Source: JAEUIG01 sp046349775 (GTDB taxonomy: Bacteria; Planctomycetota; Planctomycetia; Planctomycetales; Planctomycetaceae). Taken from it: a stretch of 21,568 nucleotides of DNA. A program made the position numbers and the translations under genes. The stretch lies in contig JAXMBS010000084.1 in NCBI GenBank assembly GCA_046349775.1, positions 1-21,568 on the forward strand, written 5' to 3'. Positions within the stretch are counted from its first letter, which is position 1. Every line of letters begins with the position of its first letter. The notes under the pieces were generated by a model. That model was not told the origin of the DNA. It ran no database searches and worked only from the letters and a program-made list of their open reading frames with translations. This document shows positions 8,583 to 17,400 of this stretch, in pieces.

Positions 8583-8622
8583 ACCGAGCCACACCGAGCC
8601 ACGGGATTTATCCCCGTGGCTC
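8583..8622. repeat. Tandem 10-mer plus perfect palindromic hairpin downstream of the LRR gene
   Basis: ACCGAGCCAC occurs twice in direct tandem (8583-8592, 8593-8602). The second copy enters a perfect 10-bp stem: GAGCCACGGG (8596-8605), a 7-nt loop, CCCGTGGCTC (8613-8622). It lies about 50 bp after the LRR stop codon and before the DJ-1 gene, so it could be a factor-dependent terminator or a dispersed intergenic palindrome. No U-tract follows. Confidence 0.55.
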
Positions 8623-8717
8623 ACTCTCATTGGTGCCGTCTGTCGCGAAATTCGTGATGCACGGCTACAGTGAATCGCTTGTTTCTCCGAGACAGATTGT
8701 TGATCGGACTCCCCACA

Positions 8718-9262
8718 ATGACCGGCAAAATCCTCTTCCCGATCGGCGATGCCACCAGACGATGGACACGTTCTACGGCTATTACCGGTTGCCGGAAGAG
8801 GGACCTCGAAGTCGTCGTCGCTGGTCCTGAGCGCGCTGTATCACACCGTCCTGCACGAAGATTTCGCCCAATCCCGATGTCCCCCGGGACATCACCCAGA
8901 GCGACCGTATCACCTGAAGGCTGACGTCGCCTTCCGCGACCTGAAGTCGGCCGACTACGCCGGTATGTTCATCTCAGGCGGCGCGCCGGAATACCTCCGC
9001 TACGACAAGGATCTGCTCCGCGTAACCCGCGAGATCAGCAGGCAGGCAAGCCGATCGCCTGCCTGTGTCACGGCATTGAAATCCTGACCGCCGCCGGCTG
9101 CATCCGTGGCAACGTGAAGCCACGACCGTCCCTGGGTGCGCGTCGACTGCGAACAGGAGCGCGACGTACGTCAACGAGCCGGTCGTCGTCGACGGGCTGC
9201 TCGTCACCGCCCGCTATCAGGACAATACCGACTCCTCAAGGAGTTCATCGGGATGCTGCGAG
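8718..9262 (+). pseudogene. DJ-1/PfpI-family protein gene broken by at least seven frameshifts
   Basis: The start MTGKILFPIGDAT (ATG 8718) continues in a second frame with MDTFYGYYRLPEEG, returns as LEVVVAGPE, then LYHTVLHE, NPDVPRDITQ and YHLKADVAFRDLKSADYAGM. Next come FISGG, APEYLRYDKDLLRVTREIS, GKPIACLCHGIEILTAAGCI, ATYVNEPVVVDGLLVTARYQ and finally LKEFIGML. This is the class I glutamine-amidotransferase-like fold of the DJ-1/PfpI family; the nucleophile-elbow Cys is in CLCHG, at 9066-9068. Family members act as glyoxalases, deglycases or chaperones, but no single frame here could make the whole domain. No Shine-Dalgarno is evident. Break density is about one per 75 bp, with conserved residues otherwise intact. 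Confidence 0.72.
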
Positions 9263-9332
9263 CACAGCGATCGGTGGATTTCAGTCAGCGGTTGTCGGCC
9301 ACGAACCCCTGTTTACGTGCCGGGAGGAGACG

Positions 9333-10555
9333 TTGACCGAATTCCAGGCGCCCATGAATCGAATGTCCGTCCCTGACCCGTCGCGAAGTTCTGAGGGCAG
9401 CCGCTGTGCTTGCCGTGAGCACGCACGTTGGATCCGCCGGCGCCGCTGACCAGCATCGCTGGGCGCGTGGCGATCATCGGGCACACGGGAAGCGCGGCAA
9501 CTACGGCCATGGGCTGCACACCCTGTGGCTGGAATTGCCCGGAGACGCAGATTGTCGGCCTGCCGATCCTGATGTGAGAAAGGCCGGTGTCGCGCGCAGG
9601 CAGCCGCCGGCATGCCGCCGGCATCGATTACCGCGAAATGCTGGCGCAATTGCAGCCCGAGATCGTCGGTCGCCGCGGCACCTCGACCAGCACCGTGACA
9701 TGGCGGTGGCCGCCGCCCGTGCCGCCTGCGGGATCGGCACGTGAAAAGCTCCTTCTGCCGGACGCCGGCCGAAGCGGACGAATTGCCGCGTGCCGCGAAG
9801 CCGGCACGAAACTGGCAATCGCGCACCGCAACCGTTATCACCCGGCGATCCCGGTGGTCCGACAGGCTCTCGAGTCCGGAGAGATTGGCGAACTGCTGGA
9901 AATTCGCGGCCGCGGCCGCGAGGACCAGCGCGGCGGCGTCCAGGACCTGTGGGTTCTCGGCACGCACATCTTCGACATGACGCGTTGCTTCGGCGGTGAT
10001 GCGCGCGCCTGCTCGGCCGTGCTGCTGCAGGATGGCCGACCTGCGACCCCCGCCGACGTCCGCCCGGGCGACGAAGGGGTCGGCCCGATCGCCGGCAACC
10101 AATTGCATGCCCGATTTGAGATGTCGTCCGGCGTCCCGGCGTACTTCGACTCGATCCGGAACCGTGTCGATCCCGATGCCAACTTCGGCCTGCAACTGAT
10201 CGGCAACAAGGGGTTGATCGATATTCGCATCGACGCCGAACCACTGGCGCATCTCGTGCCGGGCAATCCGTTCCGCCCCACGGTCACGCCGCGGCAGTGG
10301 ATTCCGATCACGAGCGCCGGCGTTGGTCGGTCCGAACCGATCCCCAATCTGAAGTCACTCGTCGAGCACCACGTCTACGCGGCGCGCGATCTGCTGGCGG
10401 CAATCAAAGAGAGCCGCGCGCCGCTGAGTTCTGAGACCGACGGCCGGGCGATCGTGGAGATGACGCACGCCGTGCTGTGCTCGCACGTTCATAACGGCGA
10501 GCGCGTCGTGCTGCCGCTCAAGGAGCGCGGGCACGCGTTCGACGGCTGGAGATGA
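9333..10555 (+). pseudogene. Tat-exported Gfo/Idh/MocA oxidoreductase gene, frameshifted in its first 450 bp
   Basis: This gene would encode an NAD(P)-dependent oxidoreductase of the type planctomycetes export for sugar metabolism. A TTG at 9333 (with GGAGGAGA just upstream) or the in-frame ATG at 9354 begins MNRMSV. In the next frame a twin-arginine signal follows, RREVLRAAAVLAV. The dinucleotide-binding loop is recoverable as IIGHTG then GNYGHG, and later DYREMLAQLQPEIV and FCRTPAEADE. The EKP loop before that last piece is disrupted. From about 9785 the frame is unbroken to the stop and holds the second half of the Rossmann domain (REAGTKLAIAHRNRYHP) and the C-terminal beta domain (DLWVLGTHIFDM onward). 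At least five frame breaks lie before 9785. It converges on the FHA kinase gene with only 8 bp between stop codons. Confidence 0.75.
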
Positions 10556-10563
10556 CGCCGCTC

Positions 10564-12273
10564 TCAATGGGCGAGCAGCCACCAGACAACGGCGATCGCC
10601 GCCGCGACCGCCGCCGCGGCAATCAGCTTGCGGTTCCGCTGCGACGCACGCACGCGGGCGTCTTCGATCCGGAACGTGACGCTCGTAGCGAGCTGGATGC
10701 GGTCGCCGTGCTTCAGCTTGTGGTCGCGGACCGGATGGCCGTTCACGCGGACCCCGTTCTTGCTGTCGAGGTCTGAAATCCACCAGACTGTCCCGTCGAA
10801 CGAGAGCTGCGCATGGCGGGTCGAGAGGTCCCCCGCCTCAAAGCGCAGGTCATTGGCCGAACCGCGACCGAGCGAATACCCGGACTGCAACAGGGGCACC
10901 TGATGTCCATCGTCGAAGATCAGGGTGGCCGTGAGTCGGATCGGCGTGCCGCGCGGCGGTGTTGAGCGGTCGAGCAGTTGGCCGGACGTCCGGTTGCGCC
11001 AATCGGCGTTCGGTGGTGTCGGCAGCGCATCCGGCGACGGATGGACTCCGGGCTGGGCGATATCGGTCTCGGCCTTGGCGCTCGTTTGCGTCGGCGTGAT
11101 GATCGAAGAGCCGAGACGCTGGGCGCTGCTGGTGCGGAGACTGCTGGGGCGGGCGGTCAGGCCGCGCAGCTTGCGGGCGGCGAGCTTGCCGCGAAGCTTC
11201 ATGAGCCGCAGCGGATCGTAGGCGATCGCGCGGCGGACGGCGAATGGCCGCAGAGCAGCGATGACTTCATCCATCGTGGCATACCGCGCGTCCGGCCGCT
11301 TGGCCATCATTCGCCGGACGATGGCGTCGGCCGGTTCGGGCAGCGATTGCTTGGCGTGCAGTCGTAGAGACGGTACAGGCAGCGTGCGGTGGGCGTTGAT
11401 CGTCGCGGCGCGGGTGCCGGCCTGGTACGGGCGCGAACCGGACACGGCCGCGTACAACGTGCCGCCCAGGGCGTAGACGTCGGATCGCTGGTCGGCGCTG
11501 AGACTGTCATCTGCCTGCTCGGGCGGCATGTAGTCCGGCGTGCCGAGACAGTCATGGCCGAAGATCATCGCCAGCGAGAACTCTTCGTCGCATAACGACG
11601 TGCCGAGATACGCGAGGCCGAAGTCGACCAGCTTGACCTCTCCGTGGCGGTTGATGAGCAGGTTATCGGGCTTCACGTCGCGATGGACCAGCCCCAGGCG
11701 GTGCAGCGCGGCGAGCGCTTCGGCCGCCTGGCACATGACGTCGCAGGCGGTCGACCATTCCAGCGGGCCGTTGAGCGCCACCAGCTCATGCAGCGCGATG
11801 CTCTCGAACAGCTCCATCACGACGTAGTCCACTTCTCCGAACACGTCGTCGGTTTCGCCGAGGGCGTAGGTCTTGACGACTCGTTCGTGCGATACCTGCA
11901 TGCCGATGCGTGCTTCCAGCCGGAAGCGGGCCCGCATGCCGGCGTCGTGCTTGTAGCGCTCCGCCAGGACCTTGAGCGCGACGTCCCCGCCGGTGCGGGT
12001 ATCGACGGCGCGGAACACGGTCCCCATACCGCCAACGCCGACGATGCCCTTGAGGACATAGTCGTGGATCCGCAGCTTGCGATGCCGGCCGGCGAGGAGC
12101 TCGTCCGCCTGGAACCGCGTCAGCAACCGCGCCTTGATGAGGGCTTCGGCGATCTGCGGATCGTCAGCGCCGGCGTGCGCGGCCAGAACTTCCAGGGCGG
12201 CGCAGCGCTGCTCGGCATTGTGAATGCCGCTGCGGTCCAGCGATTCGAGCAGGACGGAAGTGGTTGCGGCCAC
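10564..12273 (-). CDS. Tail-anchored Ser/Thr kinase with C-terminal FHA domain
   Basis: The protein is a cytoplasmic Hanks-type kinase fused to a phosphothreonine-binding FHA domain. Numbered from the upstream TTG at 12327, it has a short planctomycete-type helical lead-in (LLTRFQADELLAG, 68-80) and a kinase domain (about 90-360): Gly loop GVGGMGTV, K119, E138, HRDVKPDN with D217, DFG 235-237, GTPDYMPPE. A Ser/Thr/Pro-rich linker (about 395-460) leads to the FHA domain (about 463-555: LGRGS, STRHAQ, DSKNGVRVNG). A single hydrophobic helix ends the protein (about 568-587), so both folded domains face the cytoplasm. I prefer GTG 12273, with GGAG 9 nt upstream and a start resembling related kinases, but TTG 12327, with GGGGAG 5 nt upstream, is also credible. 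The linker is a plausible autophosphorylation target for the FHA domain. Confidence 0.9.
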   Translation of the reverse strand: MAATTSVLLESLDRSGIHNAEQRCAALEVLAAHAGADDPQIAEALIKARLLTRFQADELLAGRHRKLRIHDYVLKGIVGVGGMGTVFRAVDTRTGGDVALKVLAERYKHDAGMRARFRLEARIGMQVSHERVVKTYALGETDDVFGEVDYVVMELFESIALHELVALNGPLEWSTACDVMCQAAEALAALHRLGLVHRDVKPDNLLINRHGEVKLVDFGLAYLGTSLCDEEFSLAMIFGHDCLGTPDYMPPEQADDSLSADQRSDVYALGGTLYAAVSGSRPYQAGTRAATINAHRTLPVPSLRLHAKQSLPEPADAIVRRMMAKRPDARYATMDEVIAALRPFAVRRAIAYDPLRLMKLRGKLAARKLRGLTARPSSLRTSSAQRLGSSIITPTQTSAKAETDIAQPGVHPSPDALPTPPNADWRNRTSGQLLDRSTPPRGTPIRLTATLIFDDGHQVPLLQSGYSLGRGSANDLRFEAGDLSTRHAQLSFDGTVWWISDLDSKNGVRVNGHPVRDHKLKHGDRIQLATSVTFRIEDARVRASQRNRKLIAAAAVAAAIAVVWWLLAH

Positions 12274-12390
12274 GGAGGAAGACTCCGGAACAACGACGGC
12301 CAGCGTCGGGAGCCGCAAGTCCCGCAATGCCGCTCCCCGCCGGAATGGGCAGAGTCAGTGCTGTCGGGCGGCCCGCGACGCAGCGTCCTC

Positions 12391-12426
12391 AGTATATCCA
12401 TTGGGGAGACGTGGCTTCTATGGATA
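12391..12426. promoter_or_regulatory. Inverted repeat and possible promoter upstream of the FHA kinase
   Basis: TATCCAT (12395-12401) and ATGGATA (12420-12426) form a perfect 7-bp inverted repeat with an 18-bp spacer. They stand out as AT-rich inside the 254-bp gap between the antiporter and the kinase. On the minus strand TATACT (12391-12396) could be a -10 box for the kinase, but no convincing -35 box is correctly spaced. Either an operator or a promoter is possible. Confidence 0.3.
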
Positions 12427-12527
12427 ATCCGGATGAATTTGGGGCGGCCGCGTTGGTACGGGGACCCGGCGTTCAGGCCCTTGATCCACAGCGGTCGCGT
12501 TGCAATGGCGACGAGGGACCGTGAGCG

Positions 12528-14189
12528 TCACGCGGCTGCCGGGCGCGGGCGGCGATTCATGACGATCTTCAGCACCGGGGGGGTGATCATCGTCGTGAGA
12601 ATGACCATCACGACGATCGCCGAGTAGGTGGCGGAATTGACGACGGGCTGCCCTGTGCTGTTGCGCAATGCGGCCCCCTGGGCGGCGAAGATCAGGCCGA
12701 CCTCGCCGCGCGGGATCATCCCGACCCCGACAGCCAGCCTGTTGAGTCCCTTCTCCAGGACGCCGAACGCGCAAACCTGCTTGCCGAGAATCGCGACGAA
12801 TGTCACGGCGGCCGCCAATGCCCAAACCGACGGATCCAGGAAGCTCTTCAGATCGACGGAGATGCCCATCTGGACAAAGAAGATCGGGACCAACAGTGTC
12901 GCAATCGGGGCGATCGCCACCTCCAGTTCAACCTTCTCTTTCTGGCCAAGTTCGTGATAGTGCGCTCGTTCCAGGATCAGCCCCGCGGCGAAGGCGCCGA
13001 CAATCGGCGCCAATCCAATCAGGTTCGCCAGCCACGAAAACACGAAGCAGATCACGAGTCCCGATGCCACCAGCATCCCCTTGCCGCGAAGCTGCAACGC
13101 ACCCTTGAACAGCGGTTTCGCGAACAGCGTCGTCCCCAGAACGACCGCGCCTCCCAGGAATCCCAGTGACTTCGCGATGATGACCACCAACTCGCGCATC
13201 TCGAAGGATCCGCTCAGAATGATCCCCTGCACGACCGCGAGGACGATCAGTCCCATCACGTCGTCGATGACGGCTGCTCCGAGGACGATGCGGGCTTCCG
13301 GCTGCTGGCTGCGGCCGAGGTCTTTCAGCACGCGGGCCGTAATGCCGACGCTGGTGGCGCACAGCGTGGCCCCCAGGAACAGATGCACCTGCCAGTTCTC
13401 CTGCGGAATGAGCAGCATGCCGACGCCGTAACCGAGGATCATCGGCGCCACGACGCCAAGTGTCGCCACGATGAAGGACGATGCGCCGACGGCCAGCATG
13501 TCCCGGACGGTGGATTCCAGTCCCACTTCGAACAGCAGCAGAATGACGCCAATGCCGGCCAGCATTTTCAGGACGGCGCCGGTGTTGTAGGGCTGATAGT
13601 TCGCCAACTCTTCTTTAATGGCGGCGATCCCCGATTCGCGCTCGGCCGGTGCCAGGGCCTGGTCGGCGGCCAGTCGTTCGACTTCTGCGAGCTTGGTCCG
13701 GACGTCGATCGTCTCCGGCGGATGCAGAAAATCCAGCCCGTGCCAGCCGGTTCCACCAACGAACTGGGCCGAAATGAAAGCGGCATTCCCCAATAATATG
13801 CCGACAGTCAGCTCTCCCAGGACGGCCGGCAGGCCGATCCGTTCAAACAGGTCGCCGCCGATCTTGGCGACCAGCAGGATAATGACGATGCCGGCCAGGA
13901 CCGGGGCGACCGGATCAGTGTGACCACCGCCATGATCCTGGGCGGGGTGCGGTGCAACAGCCTGCGTGGGAACATGTTCGGCGGGAGCGGCCGGAGTCGA
14001 ATCGGTCGCCGTTGCGGCCGCAGCGTGGGCCGCGGAACTGATCGGAATCTCCGCAAGAAACCGACCGGCGTCACACAGCAGGGCGGCCGCGGCGACCCAC
14101 AGCAGCAGACGCCAGGCGCGGCGATGGTTCCGCCGGCCCGACACATTTTCAGATAAACGCTGCTGCCGCGGCCAGAATCCTCGATGCAT
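12528..14189 (-). CDS. Cation:proton antiporter (CPA2/Kef-type Na+/H+ exchanger domain) with N-terminal extension and large insert
   Basis: A 553-residue polytopic inner-membrane exchanger expected to swap protons for Na+ or K+. The core shows GIVIILLVAKIGGDL, LPAVLGELTVGILLG (120-134), GVILLLFEVGLES (214-226), the ion-binding AAVIDDVMG (D309, D310), PIVGAFAAGLILE and IPRGEVGLIFA. Two things are unusual. A signal-like hydrophobic segment (27-38) is followed by an Ala/Pro linker with His at 72, 81, 86 and 90 before the first core helix. And about 65 hydrophilic residues (140-205) are inserted between early core helices, where family members usually have a short loop. I use ATG 14189 (AGGG 11 nt upstream) rather than the in-frame TTG at 14228. 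No TrkA-N/RCK regulatory domain is attached. The transported ion cannot be assigned from sequence. Confidence 0.9.
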   Translation of the reverse strand: MHRGFWPRQQRLSENVSGRRNHRRAWRLLLWVAAAALLCDAGRFLAEIPISSAAHAAAATATDSTPAAPAEHVPTQAVAPHPAQDHGGGHTDPVAPVLAGIVIILLVAKIGGDLFERIGLPAVLGELTVGILLGNAAFISAQFVGGTGWHGLDFLHPPETIDVRTKLAEVERLAADQALAPAERESGIAAIKEELANYQPYNTGAVLKMLAGIGVILLLFEVGLESTVRDMLAVGASSFIVATLGVVAPMILGYGVGMLLIPQENWQVHLFLGATLCATSVGITARVLKDLGRSQQPEARIVLGAAVIDDVMGLIVLAVVQGIILSGSFEMRELVVIIAKSLGFLGGAVVLGTTLFAKPLFKGALQLRGKGMLVASGLVICFVFSWLANLIGLAPIVGAFAAGLILERAHYHELGQKEKVELEVAIAPIATLLVPIFFVQMGISVDLKSFLDPSVWALAAAVTFVAILGKQVCAFGVLEKGLNRLAVGVGMIPRGEVGLIFAAQGAALRNSTGQPVVNSATYSAIVVMVILTTMITPPVLKIVMNRRPRPAAA

Positions 14190-14323
14190 TGTGATTTCGC
14201 CCTGAGTTCCCAAATACGATCCCAACAAAGCCGCCTGCGCGTGCGACGCGCAGGAACGGCCGCCGGCGACCGGGCGCGGATCGCACGGCAGAACCCCGCA
14301 TTGCCTTCACCTTGCGGCTCCCG

Positions 14324-14352
14324 ATAGTATCCAACGCTTGGCGTAGTGCGAA
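14324..14352 (-). promoter_or_regulatory. Possible promoter for the antiporter gene
   Basis: Read leftwards, TTCGCA (14347-14352) and TACTAT (14324-14329) are 17 bp apart, each matching four of six sigma-70 consensus positions. This lies in the gap between the divergent antiporter and PVC cytochrome genes and would give a leader of about 130 nt. Weak support. Confidence 0.25.
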
Positions 14353-14444
14353 GCCGGGAAGGGACTTGGGTCGCGTCGATTCCCGCAAATGTGAATTGAG
14401 GCCGACCGCCGGGCAATCACCCGGTGGCCGGCGACCGTTGTGCC

Positions 14445-14450
14445 AGGAGG
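14445..14450 (+). promoter_or_regulatory. Shine-Dalgarno AGGAGG deciding the start of the PVC cytochrome gene
   Basis: A perfect AGGAGG ends 4 nt before the ATG at 14455. The upstream in-frame GTG (14440) would begin before this site, and the next ATG (14467) is 16 nt away, so 14455 is the best start. It is one of the clearest ribosome sites in the window. Confidence 0.8.
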
Positions 14451-14454
14451 CGGG

Positions 14455-17400
14455 ATGCGCAACACCATGCGTGCCGGCGGGCAAACAAGGACGTCAGACC
14501 CTCTGCGATTGGTCGTTCGACCGCTCGTCGCATCCGCCGCGTTACTGATTGCGGCCGTATTGTCGCTGGCCTTGCCGCTGTCGGCTCAGGAACCGCAAAC
14601 GGTTCGCGTTCCGGACGGTTTCGAAGCGACGCTTTACGCCGACGACGATCTGGCCCATGACATCTTCTCGCTGACGATCGACTCGTTCGGCCGTGTCGTC
14701 GTCTCGGGGCTGAACTACGTCAAGATCCTGCAAGACACGAATGGCGACGGACGGGCGGATACCGCCAGCAACTACGCGGATGGCCCGCAAAGCGGCGCGC
14801 AGGGGATGTACTTCTACGGCCGCGACCTGCTCTGCTCCGGCGACCAGGGCCTGCTGCGCTATCGCGATCGCAATGGCGATGACCGTGCCGACGGGCCGCC
14901 GGACGTATTCCTGAAAATCAAGGCCGGCGGCGAGCACGACCTGCACGCCATTCGCAAGGGGCCGGACGGCTGGTGGTACCTGATCGCCGGCAACAAGGCG
15001 GGAGTGACGGCCGAGTATGCCACACTCGAGACGTCGCCGGTCAAGACGCCCCACGCGGGTGCGATCCTGCGGCTCACTCCCGACCTGAAAAAAGGAGAAA
15101 TCATTGCGCATGGCTTTCGGAATGCGTACGATTTCGACTTCGGCGCGATCGGCGACGTGTTCACGTTCGACAGTGACGGCGAACGCGAAATCTCGCTGCC
15201 GTGGTACCAGCCAACACGGGCGTACCACGTGCTGCCGGGTTCGCACGCCGGCTGGATCACCGAGAACTGGAAGCGGCCGAGCACGTTCTGCGACATGCCA
15301 CCGACAGTCGCGGCGCTGGGGCGCGGCTCGCCGACCGGCGTGGTGTGCTATCAGCACACGCAGTTCCCCGCTCCGTTTCGCGGCGCGCTGTTCCTGCTGG
15401 ACTGGACGTACGGTCGGGTGATTGCCATTCCGCTCGGGCGGGCGGGGAGCACGTGGACCGGTAACCCGATCGATTTCATGACGGCCGTCGGTCAATATGG
15501 CTTCGCTCCGACCGACGCCGACGTCGGGCCGGACGGTTCGCTGTACATCGCCGTCGGCGGACGCGGCACCCGCGGCGGTGTCTACCGCGTGCGCTCGACG
15601 CAATCGCCGCCGGTCGAGTTGCCCCCCGTCGAGAAGCAGACTTCGCCGCTGCAGAAGATGATGCTCTGCCTGCAGTCGCCGCAGCCGCTGAGCAGTTGGT
15701 CGCGGCGCCGCTGGGAGCCGCTGGCCGACGCGATCGGCGGCGAACCGTTTGTCCGGGCGGCTTTCGAGGAGCGCCGCGCCGTTCCAGAGCGCATTCGGGC
15801 CATCGAAATCCTTACGGAAAAGTTCGGCGGACTCACGACCGACATGGCGCAGCAACTGTCCGCAACCACGTCGACAGACGTGCGCGCACGGATCGCCTGG
15901 TCCCTCGGACGCACGCAGACAAAACAACCCCCGGCAGCACTCATGTCGCGGCTGCTGATCGATCCCGATCCGCTGGTTGTCCGCACGGCCCTTGAGGCGC
16001 TACAGGGGGCGGAACCTCAGGCATTTACGTCGCTGACAACGCCGCTGGCACAGCAGCTCGGTCATCAGGACGCCTTCGTCCGGCAGATGGCGGTGCGTTT
16101 ACTGGCGCTGGTCGACGAAGACAGCTACCACACGATTGCGGCCGCCGCGATCCCGCGGGGCTGGCCGGCGGCCGTGCCGGTTGCAGAGGGATTCACTCTG
16201 CGGAAGCCGGGCTTTAACGCATACGCCATCGACATCGGCACGCGTGTACTGTCCGGCAAGAACCCAATGCCGCTCAAATACGACGCCGCGCGGCTGATCG
16301 AAATCGGACTGGGGGACTTGACCCCGGACAACCTCTCAGGCGGAGCGGTCTTCGAAGCGTATACGGCGAAGATCGATCTGGCCGAGCCGGAACGCGCCGC
16401 CGCACTGGAGCCGTTCAAGACCAAGCTGCTGTCGCTGTTTCCGACCGGAGATCCGGCCGTCGACCGCGAGCTGGTGCGGATTCTGGCCATGCTGCAGCCG
16501 GATGATGAAGCACTGCGCGGACGGTTGCTGGCGGCGATTACGCCGGACTCGCATCCGACGGACGATCTGCACCTGCTGATTGCGCTGGCCCGTCTGCCGG
16601 GGCCGCGCAGCGAATTGCAACAGAAGAAGACCGGAGCTGCGCTGCTGGCAATCGACCGCAAAGTTCAGGACCGTCACTTGCGACAGGACTTGCACTGGAA
16701 CGACCGTCTCCTGGAATTGTACGCGGCCTTGGCCGAGCGCGATCCGGGATTGCCGGCATCACTGCTCGCTCAACCGGAGTTTGGCCGTCCGGCGCATGTG
16801 CAATTCGTTTCGTCCATGCCGCCGGAACGGTTCGGAGACGCGATCAAGCTCTTCGTCGGCAAGGTCCGCGCAGACGAGAACTACCAGTGGGATCCCGACG
16901 TGATCTTCCTGCTGGGGGCGTCCGACGACCCGGAAGTCCGCAACATGCTGCGGCTGCGATTTGACGACTACTCGTTGCGAAATGCGATCCTGATGACGCT
17001 CTCGCAGCAACCGTCGGAGATCGACCGGCCGTTGTTTGTCGAGGGACTCGAAGGAACGCCGTTCGACGTGCTGGGGCAGTGCATCACGGCGCTCGCGCTG
17101 TTGCCTCCCAAGGCGGAGCCGCGGGAGATCGTCGCGCTGGTCCGCTCATTGCGGCGGCTCGGCTTCAAGGAGCAGGAGCGAGAGTTCCGCGACCAGGTCG
17201 TCGAACTGTTGCGACTCAAGACCGGGCAGGACTTCGGCTATGAATTGGGCAAGGAAGGGGACCCGCAGCAGCCGGCGATCGACGGGTGGTCGAAGTGGGT
17301 CGAGGCCACCTACCCCGAAGAATTCGCCGCGCAGACCGGCACGGCGACGGAGAACCTCGACGACCTGCACGCGTTACTGGCACAGGTGGACTGGAACACC

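Noticed and set aside
9281..10252. A 323-codon open frame on the minus strand over the Gfo/Idh/MocA gene
   Set aside because: The opposite strand shows conserved oxidoreductase motifs across the same bases; the minus frame has no recognisable domain.
8718..10555. An operon of novel short proteins from the many small frames in this region
   Set aside because: The fragments join into DJ-1/PfpI and Gfo/Idh/MocA proteins in the right order, so the short frames are pieces of broken genes.
14229..14454. A riboswitch or small RNA in the gap between the antiporter and PVC cytochrome genes
   Set aside because: Only a short GC-rich inverted repeat near 14409-14425 could be seen; no conserved riboswitch core or terminator was recognised.
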